From Sciurus carolinensis (taxonomy: Eukaryota > Chordata > Mammalia > Rodentia > Sciuridae): 64,000 nt of DNA. Position numbers and translations under genes: made by a program. The notes below the pieces were generated by a model, which saw only the letters and a program-made list of their open reading frames with translations, did not search any database and had not been told where the DNA came from. Below, piece by piece: positions 45,441-57,485 of this stretch; position 1 is the stretch's first letter, and every line of letters starts with the position of its first letter. The stretch spans positions 56,827,177-56,891,176 of the forward strand of contig NC_062214.1 of assembly GCF_902686445.1 (NCBI RefSeq), read 5' to 3'.

Positions 45441-45954
45441 CAAACGTGGAAAAAGGTGTTCTACACAGTGCAAAATCAAGTGGGAAAGTCCCACAGTGAG
45501 CTATCCCCAGACCATCCTAAGCACTTTGCATCTCTTTTAATCTCACTATGTCATTGTCCCACTTCAGTATTATTTTATGTTGTTTATATTTTAAAATGTA
45601 CAATATGCTTTAGCAAGATTCCTTTAGAAATAACATAAAATGACATTTTTCCTTTAGGTGCAATCTTCTGCTTTTGAGAAAATGTAGGCAAAGAAATAGA
45701 TGTACTATTGAAAAGTGTTCAGTTGCAAGAAATGCCACATTGCTTTGCTTTTAAAAACTAAATCTAACAGGTTCTTTCCTCATCTTCCCGGTTTGAAGCA
45801 CATTCTAGCTTTCTTCATTTTCCCCAGCACTGACCTAATCTGCTGGATTTGTACTGGAGTTCGAGGCTCCTATATACCTTGGGTCAGTTGGGGACGTGAC
45901 TCTGCCCTTGAGTCATCCGCTGAGGTCTTTCTTTAGATTACCCCCTCGCCAAGT

Positions 45955-46315
45955 TTCCTGTATTGATTTGTAAAAGCACTTTATACACAACATAGTTCAG
46001 GCATATATGTTATAAACAAATTTCTTCCCAATCAGTTGATCATCCTTCAGTTTTATCTGTTGTGATAAATGCTGCATACACTGATTTTTTTGTTTTCAAA
46101 AGCTACCACTTATTTCGTGTTTGACTTTAGCTTTTGGCAACCTACTTATGAAGTTTCAAAAATAATAACCTATGCATTTTGTCTCAAATTTTTAGAGTTT
46201 TATTTATTAGAATTAGGTATTATATTTATTTGGAACTAATCTTGATCTATGATAAGAGGCATGGATCTAATTTTACTTAAAAATGCAAATTTGTTGAAGA
46301 TCAATAAGGACAAAA
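45955..46315 (-). mobile_element. L1 (L1M-type) ORF2 fragment, minus strand
   Basis: Antisense L1 landmarks: 'AAATTTCTTCCCAATCAGTTG' (cf. 'atattttctcccattctgt'), 'AAAGCTACCACTTATTTCGTGTTTGACTTTAGC', and 'TGGAACTAATCTTGATCTATGATAAGAGGCATGGATCTAATTT'. Strongly diverged. Confidence 0.6.
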
Positions 46316-46604
46316 GCAAAAAAATATATTTTTATAGTATAGCCTTCTTGGTTATAAAAGCCATATTCACAACAGAATCTTGTATAAGGAGAATTTGTGG
46401 TGAGATAATTTATGTTCTAAGATTTTAAAGCCTTTTCAGGGAAATAATGCTTGAGGTCTAAAATCGTGAGTGAACTATTAATAAGACACAAATAGTTTTG
46501 CATTCCATGAAAACAAAGCAATAAAGTCAATGCACTAAGTAAATAGAAAAGAAGTCAAAGTTGTTGCTATTAATAAGGAATAAAAGACAGTCAATTTTCA
46601 TTTA

Positions 46605-46957
46605 CTCTTTGCTTTGAATGTGGGTAATGTCCTCAGGAGTCTATGTGTTAAAGGCTTGATCTGCAGGTGGTAGTTTTGGGAGGTGCTATGGACCTTTAGG
46701 AGGTGGGACCTTATAAGAGGTTCTTAAGTCCTTAGGACCTTGAAGAGAATTGTGGGACTCTACCAATCTCTGTCTTTCTCTGCTTCTGACACCCTGATTT
46801 TGACCAGAGACCTGAAGCAGAGGAGCCTCCTGAACTTTGACTGGAAACCACCAGCCATTATTCTTCATAAGTTTCTAGAACCATGAGCCATTTTTCTTTA
46901 TAAGTTCATTGTTTTGGGTATTTTGTTACAGTAACATGAAACTGATGAATATACCCT
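46605..46957 (+). mobile_element. MaLR-type LTR (MST/THE-like), plus strand
   Basis: Starts 'TTGCTTTGAATGTGGG', with 'GGTAGTTTTGGGAGGTGCTATGGACCTTTAGGAGGTGGGACC', 'CTTATAAG', and the 3' end 'TTCTTTATAAGTTCATTGTTTTGGGTATTTTGTTACAGTAACATGAAACTGATGAA'. This order is that of MaLR LTRs. Non-coding. Ends too decayed to show a target duplication. Confidence 0.7.
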
Positions 46958-46994
46958 CTTTTGTTCCCTAGAAACTTTTCAGGATCTCTGGTCT

Positions 46995-47305
46995 TAGTCT
47001 GTTTAGCTGTTGTTATAAAATACCAAAAATTGGGTAACTTATAAACAATAAAAATATATTTATCATAGTCCCAAAGGTTGGGAAGTTTAAGGTCAAGATG
47101 CTGGTAAATTTGATGGTTAGTGGGGGCCTGCTTTTTGATTCATAAAATTACTTCTTGCTATATCCTCATGTGATAGAAGAAACAAGGTGACTCTCTGGCC
47201 TAATCACCTTTTAAAGATTCCAGCTTCCTCCACAAACCATCATGTTGGTGATTAGGCTTTAATCTATGAATTTTGGGGAGACATAGATATTCAAACCATA
47301 GTGCC
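46995..47305 (-). mobile_element. MaLR-type LTR (MST-like), minus strand
   Basis: Reverse LTR: 'GTCTTAGTCTGTTTAGCTGTTGTTATAAAATACCAAAAATTGGGTAACTTATAAACAATAAAAATATATTTATCATAG', 'GGCCTAATCACC', 'CATGTTGGTGATTAGGCTTTAATCTATGAATTTTGGGGAGACATAGATATTCAAACCATAG'. Its polyadenylation end faces that of the plus-strand LTR only about 40 bp away. Confidence 0.82.
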
Positions 47306-49740
47306 TCAATTCTTTGCAATTTTTCTTTTAAAACCCATTTTTAGATGCTATATGTAGTAAGAGATATTATTTTTTGTAACTGCATCCTTACCCAAATTTT
47401 CAAATTATTTTCACTTTTAGTTAAAAAATATTCTATATATTCTTATGTGTGATGTGTGTGTAGATGTGTGTGTATGTATTTATATTTTTATTACTCCATG
47501 GAGATCAATATAAACTGGAAACACTTAAAAATAAAATAGCTTATGTTGTCACCATTCAGAGATGCCTAATGTTATTCATTTTGATTTATGTTCTTTCATT
47601 TTTTTTTCCATGTATGTATATTGACATCAAATTTTACAAAAAAGATTAAGTTTTATATGCCTTTGTTTAGCCTAACTCAATAATATACCATGGCATCATT
47701 TGGGGTTATTTGATATGATTTTACTCAATGTATTTCAATGTACTTTTATTTAATAACTCAGAATGACTTGTGACTTGTACATACTCAAACTACAATTCTC
47801 ATTAATGTGTAAAAAGTACATAGAATTAAAATCACATATACTGGAATTTTGTGTAATGAGAATTCACAGTAGGGAAGGGAGTATCATAATAATGGAAATT
47901 AGTAGATGCTAAGTAGATGAAGAAACATTGTTGAGGTCTTGGTAATGCCTGTTGAGAAAATTATCCACTGCTTTCTCCTTAACAGTGTGAGTGTACATAT
48001 ATGTGCATTTGTAAATAAATGGCCTTTTAACAACACTGCCTCCAGTTCTGGCCTTAGTGTTCTATAAAAGAAAATGAAAAAAAAAAAAAGGGCAGAGGAC
48101 ACAATTTGGGAAAAACAATAGAAAGGGTTAGATATAATAAACAAGGACCCTTAAAAAGCAAGATGACATAGGGAGTTTACTGAATTTAAGGAAGGGGAGA
48201 TTTAAGAATCCCTCAATCTTGTATTTCATCTAAACCTAGGTAACATAATACATCACTTAACTTGTAGTCAGAGAAAGCTCAATCAGGCATAAGGATGAAC
48301 TTAGAGTCATTCAATCAATGCTGGCATGCAGAATGTAGGCTTTCCACCTGGAGAGATTCTAAATATCAGAATCTTCACATTTGAGATCCTGAAGTGTTGG
48401 AGTCAAGGTGGGCTGGGCAATACATTGAAATTCCTTTTGGTGATGAAACTTACATGATTACTTCAGAGTTTTCAGAAAGTATAGAACTTTTGAACTTGAA
48501 GAGTGAAAGGACCCATCCATACAGAGTGTTTTAGCCAATACAGAGATTTTCCTACACAGAATCCCATAGTACTTATGGACCTGCATCACTCCTTAAATCG
48601 TTTTGCTGTATGAGTATTCCCTCCACCCTGAAACTCTTCTCAAGTCAGTGTGGAATTGTTGAGTGACTGTATAGTATTCCACAGCAAGGCTGTGCCCTGG
48701 CTTATTCCACGTTCTGAATTTGGCCCTTATGCATCTATTTGGGTTTGGTGTGGGCATTTGAGAGGGGGCTGATGTGACTTTGGGAGGAGTGTTTGCTTTC
48801 AGGTGCATCCTGCCTCTTTGACACCTCAGCTGAACAGTTACCAGGGTGTTCTCTGCAAGCCTCTCCAGCTACATTCACAAGAGTAGGTTCACTTCCCTTT
48901 GAAAAGTTATTGCAGACAAAAGGGCTGTATCTTCATTCAGTCCCACCTCAAAGAGACTCATGGGGACGTTGGGGACCCAAATGGCCTTTAAGATGAGTTT
49001 CTCTTCTGAACCAAGTCCATTCCACAGAGACATTCTTTCTGCATTTTCTCAGGCTCACAACTCAAAGTCAATGATTTGCTTCTGCTGTCTATGCACTTAA
49101 TAATAAATTCATTTTAATTTAAAATTCCCATGTTCTAATTTTGTCATGAATCAACAACTTCCTCAATAAGGCATGCAGTTTTCAGGTTAAATGGGGGAAG
49201 AACACAGTGTGATCAGTTGAGAAATCACTGCCCAGCCTCCATGGGTCCCCCAGGGATTTGATGAGGCCATTTCTAGAATTCTGTACCAGGGCTGTTGGTT
49301 ATGTCAGACAGAATCCGCGCTTTCTACAGTTTGATGGGGAATACCGACATCTCCTGCTTTATCAAAATTCAACACCTCTCTATAGGACAAGAAATGTTCC
49401 ACTTCTCCAGTTCTGTGACATTTTGATTCTTTACATGTCCATAGAAATTTCACTAGCAATTTGGTTAGTAAATGAGAATCCCACATTACTTTTCTGGGGT
49501 AAGTGAGTGTATTGCAAATAGCAAAGTGACCCTGGAATGAAATAAAAGGAATAGCATGAAAAGTTTAAGAAGGCAGCCCAGATGACAAAAGATTCCTGGC
49601 AGAGATTGACATATATGGGCAAGATAGTTTGAGTTTCTTTTGGACATAATATCCACTTCTAGTTGCCCAGATGTAAAACGATGACCAGAAATGGTAAAAG
49701 AGTAGAAAGATTTATTCTAACCATAAAAAAGATTAACCCA
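47306..49740. other. Unclassified intergenic stretch
   Basis: No gene is recognised. AT-rich to about 48060 (possibly old L1 3' UTR), with a short TG run near 47452-47475 and an A-run near 48078-48090. From 48150 onward the composition is ordinary, with no repeat recognised. No open frame above 82 codons. Confidence 0.4.
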
Positions 49741-49788
49741 GTGTGGGTGTATGTGTGTGTGTGTGTGTATGTGTACACATATATATGA
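49741..49788. repeat. (TG)n microsatellite with TA end
   Basis: GTGTGGGTGTATG, a pure TG run of about 8 units, then TATGTGTACACATATATAT. Confidence 0.93.
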
Positions 49789-52255
49789 ATGACTCAGATA
49801 GGAGACATAATTATGGATGACTAAAGTCCAGTATATTTAAGGGCACATAGTAACACTATACACATTGATCTGAATTGAAATCTGATGTGTAAAGAAAGCC
49901 AGAGTTTTAGTGTTGCCCTATCTCTAAATGTTGTGATTTCTTTCTGGATTCCGACTCCCTCACATTCTCCATGTGAGGCTGGGAGTGAATCAGGGTCTGC
50001 CTGAGTTGGAGTCATGTGTCATTGCTTGCTTCTCTGCTGTTTATCAAAAAGCCTTAGAATCTTTCTCAGCCCAGGGTTCCAGGAAGCTAATCAATGGAAT
50101 GGCACAAGTTGAAACCACTTTCCCAACTCTAGATTGGATCCAGTTAGTGCCCCTTTCATTGGTTTCTTATAATAATCTATCATTTAGAATTGACTTCTCA
50201 TAATCGTATTTTGTAAATTTTTCTAGTCTTATTGGGGTGAGATAACACCTTCAGTGTTCAAAGAAATGAGCCCTGAGTTCTGGCTCCAGAGCTGTCCTGG
50301 AGAGACCAGAGGACTCTGAGTTTCCTTACCATCTGATTCCCCCTGGTGATCTTGACTGTGTCAAGTTCTTGCCATAAATGGTATAAATGTGAGTTACCTT
50401 AAGGAAGTAAGTCTCTAAACCCAGCCTCATGGTTTGAGATGCTTGGAACTCCCAGCTGGAACCAAATCATTTCATGACTTTCCAGTTAGGAGGAGAAAAT
50501 GAGAAGTGGGGAGAATTTTAAAAAGTTTTAAATACCATAAGTTTGTTTTAAATTTCTGTTACCTTTACTACTCGTTTAAACTAGGAACTAGCACAAAGAG
50601 GTATTAATTTAATTTGCCATGGAACTATCTATTTGATTATTGCAAATTTAATAAATTAGTGTTGAAAAATGTACCACAAAGCACATTCCCAGTGCTTTGC
50701 AGTTGAATGTGTTTGAGAATCATTTTACATGGATTGTTTGCACTGGGAAGTCAAAGCCATGCTCAGATGAGTTTGGAACCAGATTGAACACTGCAATTCT
50801 TCAAAATGTTCTCAGGAGTAGCCAACTTCTAGCCTAGAATTTTTGGACTGGGGCTAGGGCTAGGAGGACAAGGTGCTCCTGTGTCTGATAATCTCAGGTG
50901 ACCCAATTCTGTCACTAAGACTTTTCTGGTTGCAGACATAAGTCAGGCACCATGTGAAAATTATTCCCAATCCTAGCCAGGTTACAGCTATCTATCAAGG
51001 GTCACCTCTAGAATCAACCATTTCCTGAAATGAAGGCACTGGGACATATCCCATCCTGTATCTACTACCACATCAAGGGATGTGGCCATTAGCCTATGAG
51101 TCTGATGTTTATGGTCTAAGAAGCTAGTCTCCTAAGCCCTGTCAGAAGTATGGGTTCAAAAGAATTCTTTAACTTCTGCAACTACCATGTCCTTTACCCC
51201 AAATATCTATGATGAATTTTTTCCCAATCCCTGGGTACCAACTGGAAACATCTATCACAAAACTGAGGACATGGCATTTTCTTCTGATTGTTAAGAATTT
51301 TGCTTGTTCATGTACAGAACCATTTATTCCATGATATCTGGCGTTTTCCTCTCTTAATTATAAATAGACATGACTGGGCTTGCCCACACATTCTGATGGC
51401 CCACAGAACACCAGGCCCTGATTGGATGACTTTAGCATCCCACTTTCTTCTCCAGGGGAGAGGACACTACTTCTATTCCCTAGTTGTTTTCTTTTTTTGT
51501 CTCTCCAGCACCTACCTAGAACAAAACCTTCCCATGACTTCTCCAGGTTGACATTACCTATAGGTTTTACAGGTCTAACATCTTCCCGGGAAGGTGAAGA
51601 ATCTTGTACATGGGCAAAAAGGAAGGCAATTCAAGAAGAAAATTGGAATACATTAGTCAAGTGAGCTATCTGGACTACTATAGATAACCTTTCTCATTTT
51701 TTTTTTTTTGTCCTTCTATAACACATGTTTTGATCAGTGGATGAACCCCTGGGCATAGTGAACTAGTTAGCAGTTGGCATTGCCACTAAAACTTCAGGCT
51801 GCCATCTCTCAAATTGAACTGTTCAAATTCTCAAATGGCCAATGACTCCCTTTGAAGTATTCAACTTGTGCCTCTAGCACAGGTCATTTCAAAAGACCTT
51901 TGAATTCTGAAGGTCATTGGTCAAATGCCTTTCTCCTCTAGAAGGTTTTTTTTCAAGTTTTCTGGTCCTAAGTGCTTCTTGGTAAATGCTGGCCTGAATG
52001 GATCACGCAGAACCACCAGCTGAGATGGCATAGGGAAGATCTAGATCAGTTCATTCTGACATCAGCATGGCCATTATTTTTCCTGGGTCTGTGCTTCAGA
52101 GTAGACAGACTCTTTCTCATCAAAGTCAGGTGCTGTTTCAGCTCATTATATGGGGCATAGATTCTCTGCAAGAAAGAACTTCAGTAACCCTATTCTATTC
52201 ATCTAAAGAGTTCAAGGGAAATCTTGATCAACCTTCCACAGGGAACTTCATCAGA
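49789..52255. other. Unclassified intergenic stretch
   Basis: No gene is recognised. A short TTATTGGGGTGAGATAACAC near 50228 recalls antisense L1 but is too short to call. A T-run lies at about 51698-51710. Overlapping open frames near 51288-51664 carry no motif. Confidence 0.4.
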
Positions 52256-52257
52256 GT

Positions 52258-52480
52258 TATAATAACAATAATGATTCTTTATGAAGAAATGAATGTGTGC
52301 CAGGCTCTCTCTTAATATGCATTGTTTTTTGATCCTCACAACAGACCCAGGAGGAATTCCATTTTTTGAATAAAGAGACTGAGCTTCAGAAAATAAAAAA
52401 GGGCTGCTTGCTCAAGGTCACAGAACATAGCAGTAACAAAGACAAGATTTGAACTCTGGACCCTGGAGTCCATTCTTGGA
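52258..52480 (+). repeat. MIR SINE, near full length
   Basis: 'GAATGTGTGCCAGGCTCTCTCTTAATATGCATTG', 'GATCCTCACAACAGACCCAGGAGG', 'AAAGAGACTGAGCTTCAGAAAA', 'CTTGCTCAAGGTCACAGAACATAGCAG', 'AGATTTGAACTCTGGACC'. Excellent order match. Confidence 0.85.
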
Positions 52481-52589
52481 ACCACCATGCAAACTTGCTT
52501 TACTTTCAAAAGTAGTTCTTGGTCCTGTTTTCCAGGACATGGAAGGGAACCTAAATTAAATGAAACTCTCATCCTTTACCTTTCACCAT

Positions 52590-52745
52590 ATGTGGTTCAT
52601 TGCATCCTCTATGTATGACTGTTGTCATTCACAGATGGACAAACTCAAAGGAGATTGACTGGGTAGTTATGTCCAAAGACACAGATCTTAAAAACTGGTA
52701 TTGGATGGGTTTTGAGCTCAGATCTCTGCATGTTGAAAAGCATGT
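52590..52745 (+). repeat. MIR fragment
   Basis: 'ATTCACAGATGGACAAACTCAAAGGAG', 'TTATGTCCAAAGACACAGATC', 'GGTTTTGAGCTCAGATCTCTGC' correspond to the MIR 3' half. Confidence 0.55.
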
Positions 52746-53869
52746 GCTGCCTCAGTGAACAGAAAGAACAAGAAAGCGGATATACTTATTGGTCTTTCCA
52801 TACAAGTTCTTCATCCTGGCATTCAGTAATTATTGACACTATATTGCACTAACACAGTTTTTAGGTATGTGGAATGTGCTTCTATGGACAGGGTCTCTGT
52901 GACTCAACTGCTTCCTTTTGGCATCTAAAAATCTGCAAATAGTAGATGTGCAATAGATTCTTGATGACTTGTATAGCAAGTAGAACTAGAACCTATGCAG
53001 GGGTGATGGTAAACCTCCTGTATCCCTAGAAATGGAAAACTGGACTCAAATAAGAGAAAAATCCTGGAGCCTCTGTTTTTCCTGGAACTTTTGAAGTGCT
53101 GTTGTAGTCGGGATGATTGTTATTTCATTCACATTCCTTGGATCTGATTGCCTTTTCTCCTCCTCGCCCTGCATGGCTCTTGAGCTATGCAGCACTCCCA
53201 ATAGATTCCCAGAAGAGTTCAGGTTGTATATGCACCAGAGGGGGAGAAAATATGGAGTAAGAAAAGGGGATAGAAAGTCTGCACATAACACATGTGCATC
53301 AATATCCAGATGTTTTTCTGTACATGTTGGAGACTTGTATGTGCAGGCACACAGACACACTATTTAAACAAAGATAAGCAAATAAACCCACAGGTCCCTT
53401 AGACACACACATGAAGTACACCCTCCATCAAACATGCAAGCATAGTTTTGCATTAATAGTCCTAGGGTTGATGAGACAGTAAGTACAGAGGTGTGACAGG
53501 AAGTCACCCCTCCAATCACCAACATGGTAGCTTCTTATTTTGTAGTTGCTGTTGCTCTTTTTTAGAGGAAGAGATGAAACTCCTTTAGGTATTGTGGCCC
53601 CTGTGTGGGTGCTAAGTGATGTTCTTCAGTCTCATCTCTCTCCTGACCAGAGGCTAATTGCAGACCTGGGATTCTCTCACCCTTTCTCTATGGCAGGAGG
53701 GAAGCACTTTCTCCTGAACCCACAGCAGGTTGGTATTCACCTAACTTTCTAGCTCTCATCTGTCTGAGGAAGGACATGAATCTACCAGGACTTGGCTTCA
53801 GAATTTTTTCTTTGCTCATGTGTCAAGAGGCCCCAAAATTTCAAAGTCCTGTCCCCAATAATCTCACTT
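52746..53869. other. Unclassified intergenic stretch
   Basis: No gene or repeat family is recognised. Two overlapping frames on opposite strands (53046-53360 -, 53113-53367 +) are chance. Confidence 0.4.
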
Positions 53870-54179
53870 TCACCCAGCTTCCCATTCTGAGGCTGGCCAT
53901 GACCCAGGGTGAGGTGGAGAAATAAGGCCTGATGCTGACCATCTGCAGGAGAGTGGTGAGGCGTGGTCTGGGGCCTCAGTCCTCCCCACTCTGGGACAGA
54001 CCAGCCGCCCTGCCTGAGGCCTTGCCAATGTTTTCACAGCTGCGTGCGGGGAGAACTGCTCCCCAAGCGCCTTGCACACAGTTGGCCTGAGACCCAGCAG
54101 CTGTGCACACCCAGGCATGACCCCTGTCCCTGCAGGGAGTGGGGGGAGCCCTGGCCAGTGTGCCTGGCCAGAACTAACC
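53870..54179. other. GC-rich flank of candidate enhancer
   Basis: Noticeably more GC-rich than the rest of the window, without repeats. A 155-codon minus frame (53870-54337) spans it and the neighbouring candidate element. The length is explained by few AT-rich stop codons rather than a protein, and no domain is seen. Confidence 0.35.
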
Positions 54180-54480
54180 AGCATGGCCAGGGCAGGCTGC
54201 ATCTTGTGCTTATGACCCACTTCGTTTAACGCAGCTATTAAGTGATTCTCACATGGTTTCCCCGGCCTTCTATTAACTCCCCAGGCAGCAGCGACAGCCT
54301 TATTAACTGCAAATGGCTTCTTGTGGCAGTGTTCCATTTCTAATATTAATAATCAGCGTTTAATAAAAACAAAGAGGGGGAAAATACAGGCGGAAAAAAC
54401 AGACCGCTTTGCCCTGTTCTCGTTTATCACCCTGGCGGCGGGAGGCCACGCAGACACCAGCAGTGGCTGCAGAGTGGTTA
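54180..54480. promoter_or_regulatory. Strong candidate conserved non-coding element
   Basis: Repeat-free, with about ten CpGs in under 300 bp (for example TTCGTTTAACGC, CCCCGG, CAGCGACAG, TCAGCGTT, GGCGGAAA, GACCGC, GGCGGCGGG). It also has homeodomain-type sites TAATATTAATAATC (54341-54354), two TATTAACT copies (54271, 54301) and a SOX-like AACAAAG. This texture is typical of deeply conserved developmental enhancers. Inference from composition and motifs only. Confidence 0.4.
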
Positions 54481-54536
54481 GACCCTTGACAGAGACACAT
54501 GGGCACTGAGACACATATACCCACCTCTACTCGCAC

Positions 54537-54652
54537 TCACTAACATACACACGCACACACACATACTTGCACAAATGCACACCCCTACACACATGTACTC
54601 ACACACGTGCACACGCCCACACAGATATTGTACTAATACAAGCGTGCACACA
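54537..54652. repeat. Degenerate (CA)n-rich tract
   Basis: Runs of ACACAC broken by TACTTG, CACCCC and GTGCACACGCCC. An old, interrupted CA microsatellite between two candidate conserved blocks. Confidence 0.85.
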
Positions 54653-54889
54653 CCTATTCCCAGAATTGTGCTTCATTCATCACTTGGACAAAGCCAAGTA
54701 TAACTCTCTCCTCCCCCGTGCCCATCCCCTCCTCTCTCCATCCCCAATCTAACATCTATAGTGACTTCAGTGGTCCTGCATGATGTTATTAGCTGATGTC
54801 TTTTGATGAAGGGTGGAAAGAGGGGTTGCTGGCTCTGACATTGTATTTTCTCTCTTCTCTTCCCCTTTCCATCAGGCCACATCATCTGT

Positions 54890-55210
54890 GAGACAAATGA
54901 CTCCCTCCTGCCAAAGCCGAGGAGAGTGGAGTTAAAAATGTAGTTAATTAAATCTACTCAGAAAGATCAACTCTCAAGATTAGGAGCTGGGTTATCGCCA
55001 CTAAAAATAAACAGGACTGGGGAAGACAGGATGGAAGAGAGGGGAACGAGGAGGTGGGTGGGATGGAGAGGGACGTGGGGCTTTGGATCTTTGGTTGGTG
55101 GATTGATATTTAAAGACCTTTTACATTATGAAAGACATCAGAGAACATCTGACATCTCTTGGGGGCCTGGGGAGGATTTTGTGATAACAATCCCACTCAG
55201 AGGGTGAGGG
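54890..55210. promoter_or_regulatory. Candidate conserved non-coding element
   Basis: Contains TTAATTAA (54944-54951, homeodomain-type), a MEF2-like CTAAAAATAA (55001-55010), TTATCG, GATTGATATTTAAAG (about 55100) and GATAACAATCC (about 55180), with no repeat or open frame. It lies within the same repeat-poor interval as the block at 54180. Inference only. Confidence 0.32.
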
Positions 55211-57129
55211 GGGTCTGCTTTCTTTCTGGGTTTGCAGAGACCTATAGGACAAAGAGCTCATGGTGAGGAGTCTGCGTCTTCCTACCTAGCACCTCCACCC
55301 CCATTCTCTTGCACTACCCAAGAATGATATAAACAAAGACTTATGCATAGAGTCAAAGGGCAGGTGGCTGTCCTGGAGGGGTCACAGTCTATAGGACCTA
55401 ACTTTCCCTATGTATTCCAGATCCTGCATTGCCAGGGTACCTCAACTGCCCCTCCTTAGCACCCAGTCAGGGTGCTGGGAAGTCCCCTGACTAGGATCAG
55501 CTGGCAAAGGACTTGGTGGGTGACTTTGAAGCTTTACCCCACCAGGCTCATGGAGGTGAAGCCTGGAGCCAGAGTGCACCAACTTATGAATCAGTTGAAC
55601 AGGCTGTTAGGCTCCTCTTCCTCCTTCAAAACCCGATGTAATGCCCCTTCCTCAATCCTTCTTCTTCAACTTCCAAAGAGAAGCTGATCTATCTTCTGCT
55701 AATTCAGTCTTGACTCTTACCCCAGCATGCTTTGCTTTCTTGCCCGACTCTTTACTATACCAGACACTTTTAGAGGTCACAGACAACCTGGCTTCTCATC
55801 TTGCTCTCCCCAGCACTTCATGTTGTGCTCCTAAGAGAAGTCAAGGGGTGAAGACTCTGAGGGGACAAGGTGGTAGTATTCACAGGAAACTGGGTTTGCA
55901 TGCTAGTTTAGTCACAGGTGGGCCTGAATCCAAGAAGCCCTCTGAGCTCATTAAAGTGCCAGTGATTATTGACAAAGGACTTCCTGACTTGAAAAATGAC
56001 TGTCACTCTCCATTTCTGAGCTTTACCTAGGAAACATCCAGAGAATAAAGTGAGTGTCTTTCAGATTAATTTACTCATCAAAATGTCATTCTGTAAAAGC
56101 TATTTTCTAGCTGTGAGTCTCTCCAAGTTCCCTTGCTTGGAGCAGGAGGTCTCTCTCTGCCAAACATAAACACACAGGGATTCTGGGAGATGGGGCCTGT
56201 GTTGGGGGGCTCAGATTCCCTGAGGCTCCCCTGACCAAAGCCCAGGATTCCAGTAGTACTGCCATCAAATTCCCCTCAAGGGAAGGCTAGGAGAGAAAAG
56301 AAGGCAGTAAAAAACTTTGACAGGGAGAAAGAAGGAAAAAAAAAAAAAAACTATCATTCCAATGGAAAAGATACACAGCACATCAAAGTTCCTTCTTGTT
56401 TTTTTAAAAAGAGACATAAGCTCAAAAAGCCATATCTACCAGGATATTAGTGATTTGTTACTTTTTAATTTCTTATATTTAATATACAAGAAAACCCACA
56501 GTGTATGTAATAAATCCACCAGGCTGGCGAGGTGAGCACAGAGTCACAGGTCTGCCACACTGCCTCCCAGTCACAGACACACACCAAAAGGTGGTGTCTT
56601 TTCATCCCCTGTCAGCTGAGCTGCAGAAATAGAAAAAGAAAAAAAAAAAAAAAAAAAAAAGGAAAGAACCAATGTCACCCCCTGGCCCCAGCTCTGGGCC
56701 AGTTCCTTCAGCTTCCTGGGGAGAGTGTCAGACAGTCATAACACAGCAAAACACAACCCCTCTGAATAGGCTGCCCTGCTTCCCCACTCAGAGAACACAA
56801 AATAACTGTGAGGGTTTTTAACCACCCTGGAGACTGCAGCTCTCTCCAACCTCTGTGTGGGATCTGGGCCTAATACTTCTGTTGAAAGTAGGACTGGTCA
56901 TCTGCCTTCTGGGCTCTCAATACACCACACCCTGCTTAAGGGTTTCTGCAGTTTCTGCCTTAACAATGGGCATTGTAAGTTCTCTATATGGGTGCAGTGT
57001 GTGTATATGGGTCCCTCATAGAAAGAACTCGAAGTGCTTTAAAGAACCCTGAAAGAGGAAATAGCAATCAGTATGCTTATCCAAACAATTAGAAAGAGAT
57101 GTTTCTGAGTTTCCTAAATCTATCTGGCA
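55211..57129. other. Repeat-poor unclassified stretch
   Basis: No gene is recognised. A-runs at 56336-56350 and 56639-56660 are the only simple repeats. The 129-codon plus frame at 55641-56030 has no motif or start context worth noting. The near absence of transposon fossils over about 4 kb is itself unusual for this window. Confidence 0.4.
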
Positions 57130-57485
57130 TGTGTTAGATGCATCCTGTCAGGCTGGCTGCCGTTAAATAGCTTCTAAATAATGCAAAGACAATCAGATGT
57201 ACAAATAAGCAATTCAATTTGGGTGATTGATTATTGGAATAATGCTCATGCACCCAAGGCGAACATTTCCAATCACATCTCCATTTCATTTCACCAGCAG
57301 TAATGATCTTTTTACTTCTACCACTGGAACGTGATCTCACAGCTGGTGATTTGAGACATGGGTTCTTACTCTTGGGTTCTATGGTTGACTGTTTATTTTG
57401 CTCAAATATTTCTTGGGCACATAAAGCACGTGTATCTCCTTTCTCTTTACAGTGCAAGAATGCTATATAAACCACATGGTATATT
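57130..57485. promoter_or_regulatory. Strong candidate conserved non-coding element
   Basis: Repeat-free block dense in transcription-factor-like sites: ATGCAAAG (57181), TGATTGATTATTGG (57224-57237, a PBX/HOX-like TGATTGAT next to an inverted CCAAT), GTAATGATC (57299), CAGCTG E-box (57340-57345), CACGTG E-box (57427-57432). Its ordered, low-redundancy texture contrasts with the flanks. The 113-codon minus frame across it has no domain. Inference only. Confidence 0.4.

Noticed and set aside
53870..54337. 155-codon minus frame as a gene
   Set aside because: Lies in GC-rich, candidate-regulatory DNA where stop codons are rare. No motif, and composition simply mirrors GC content.
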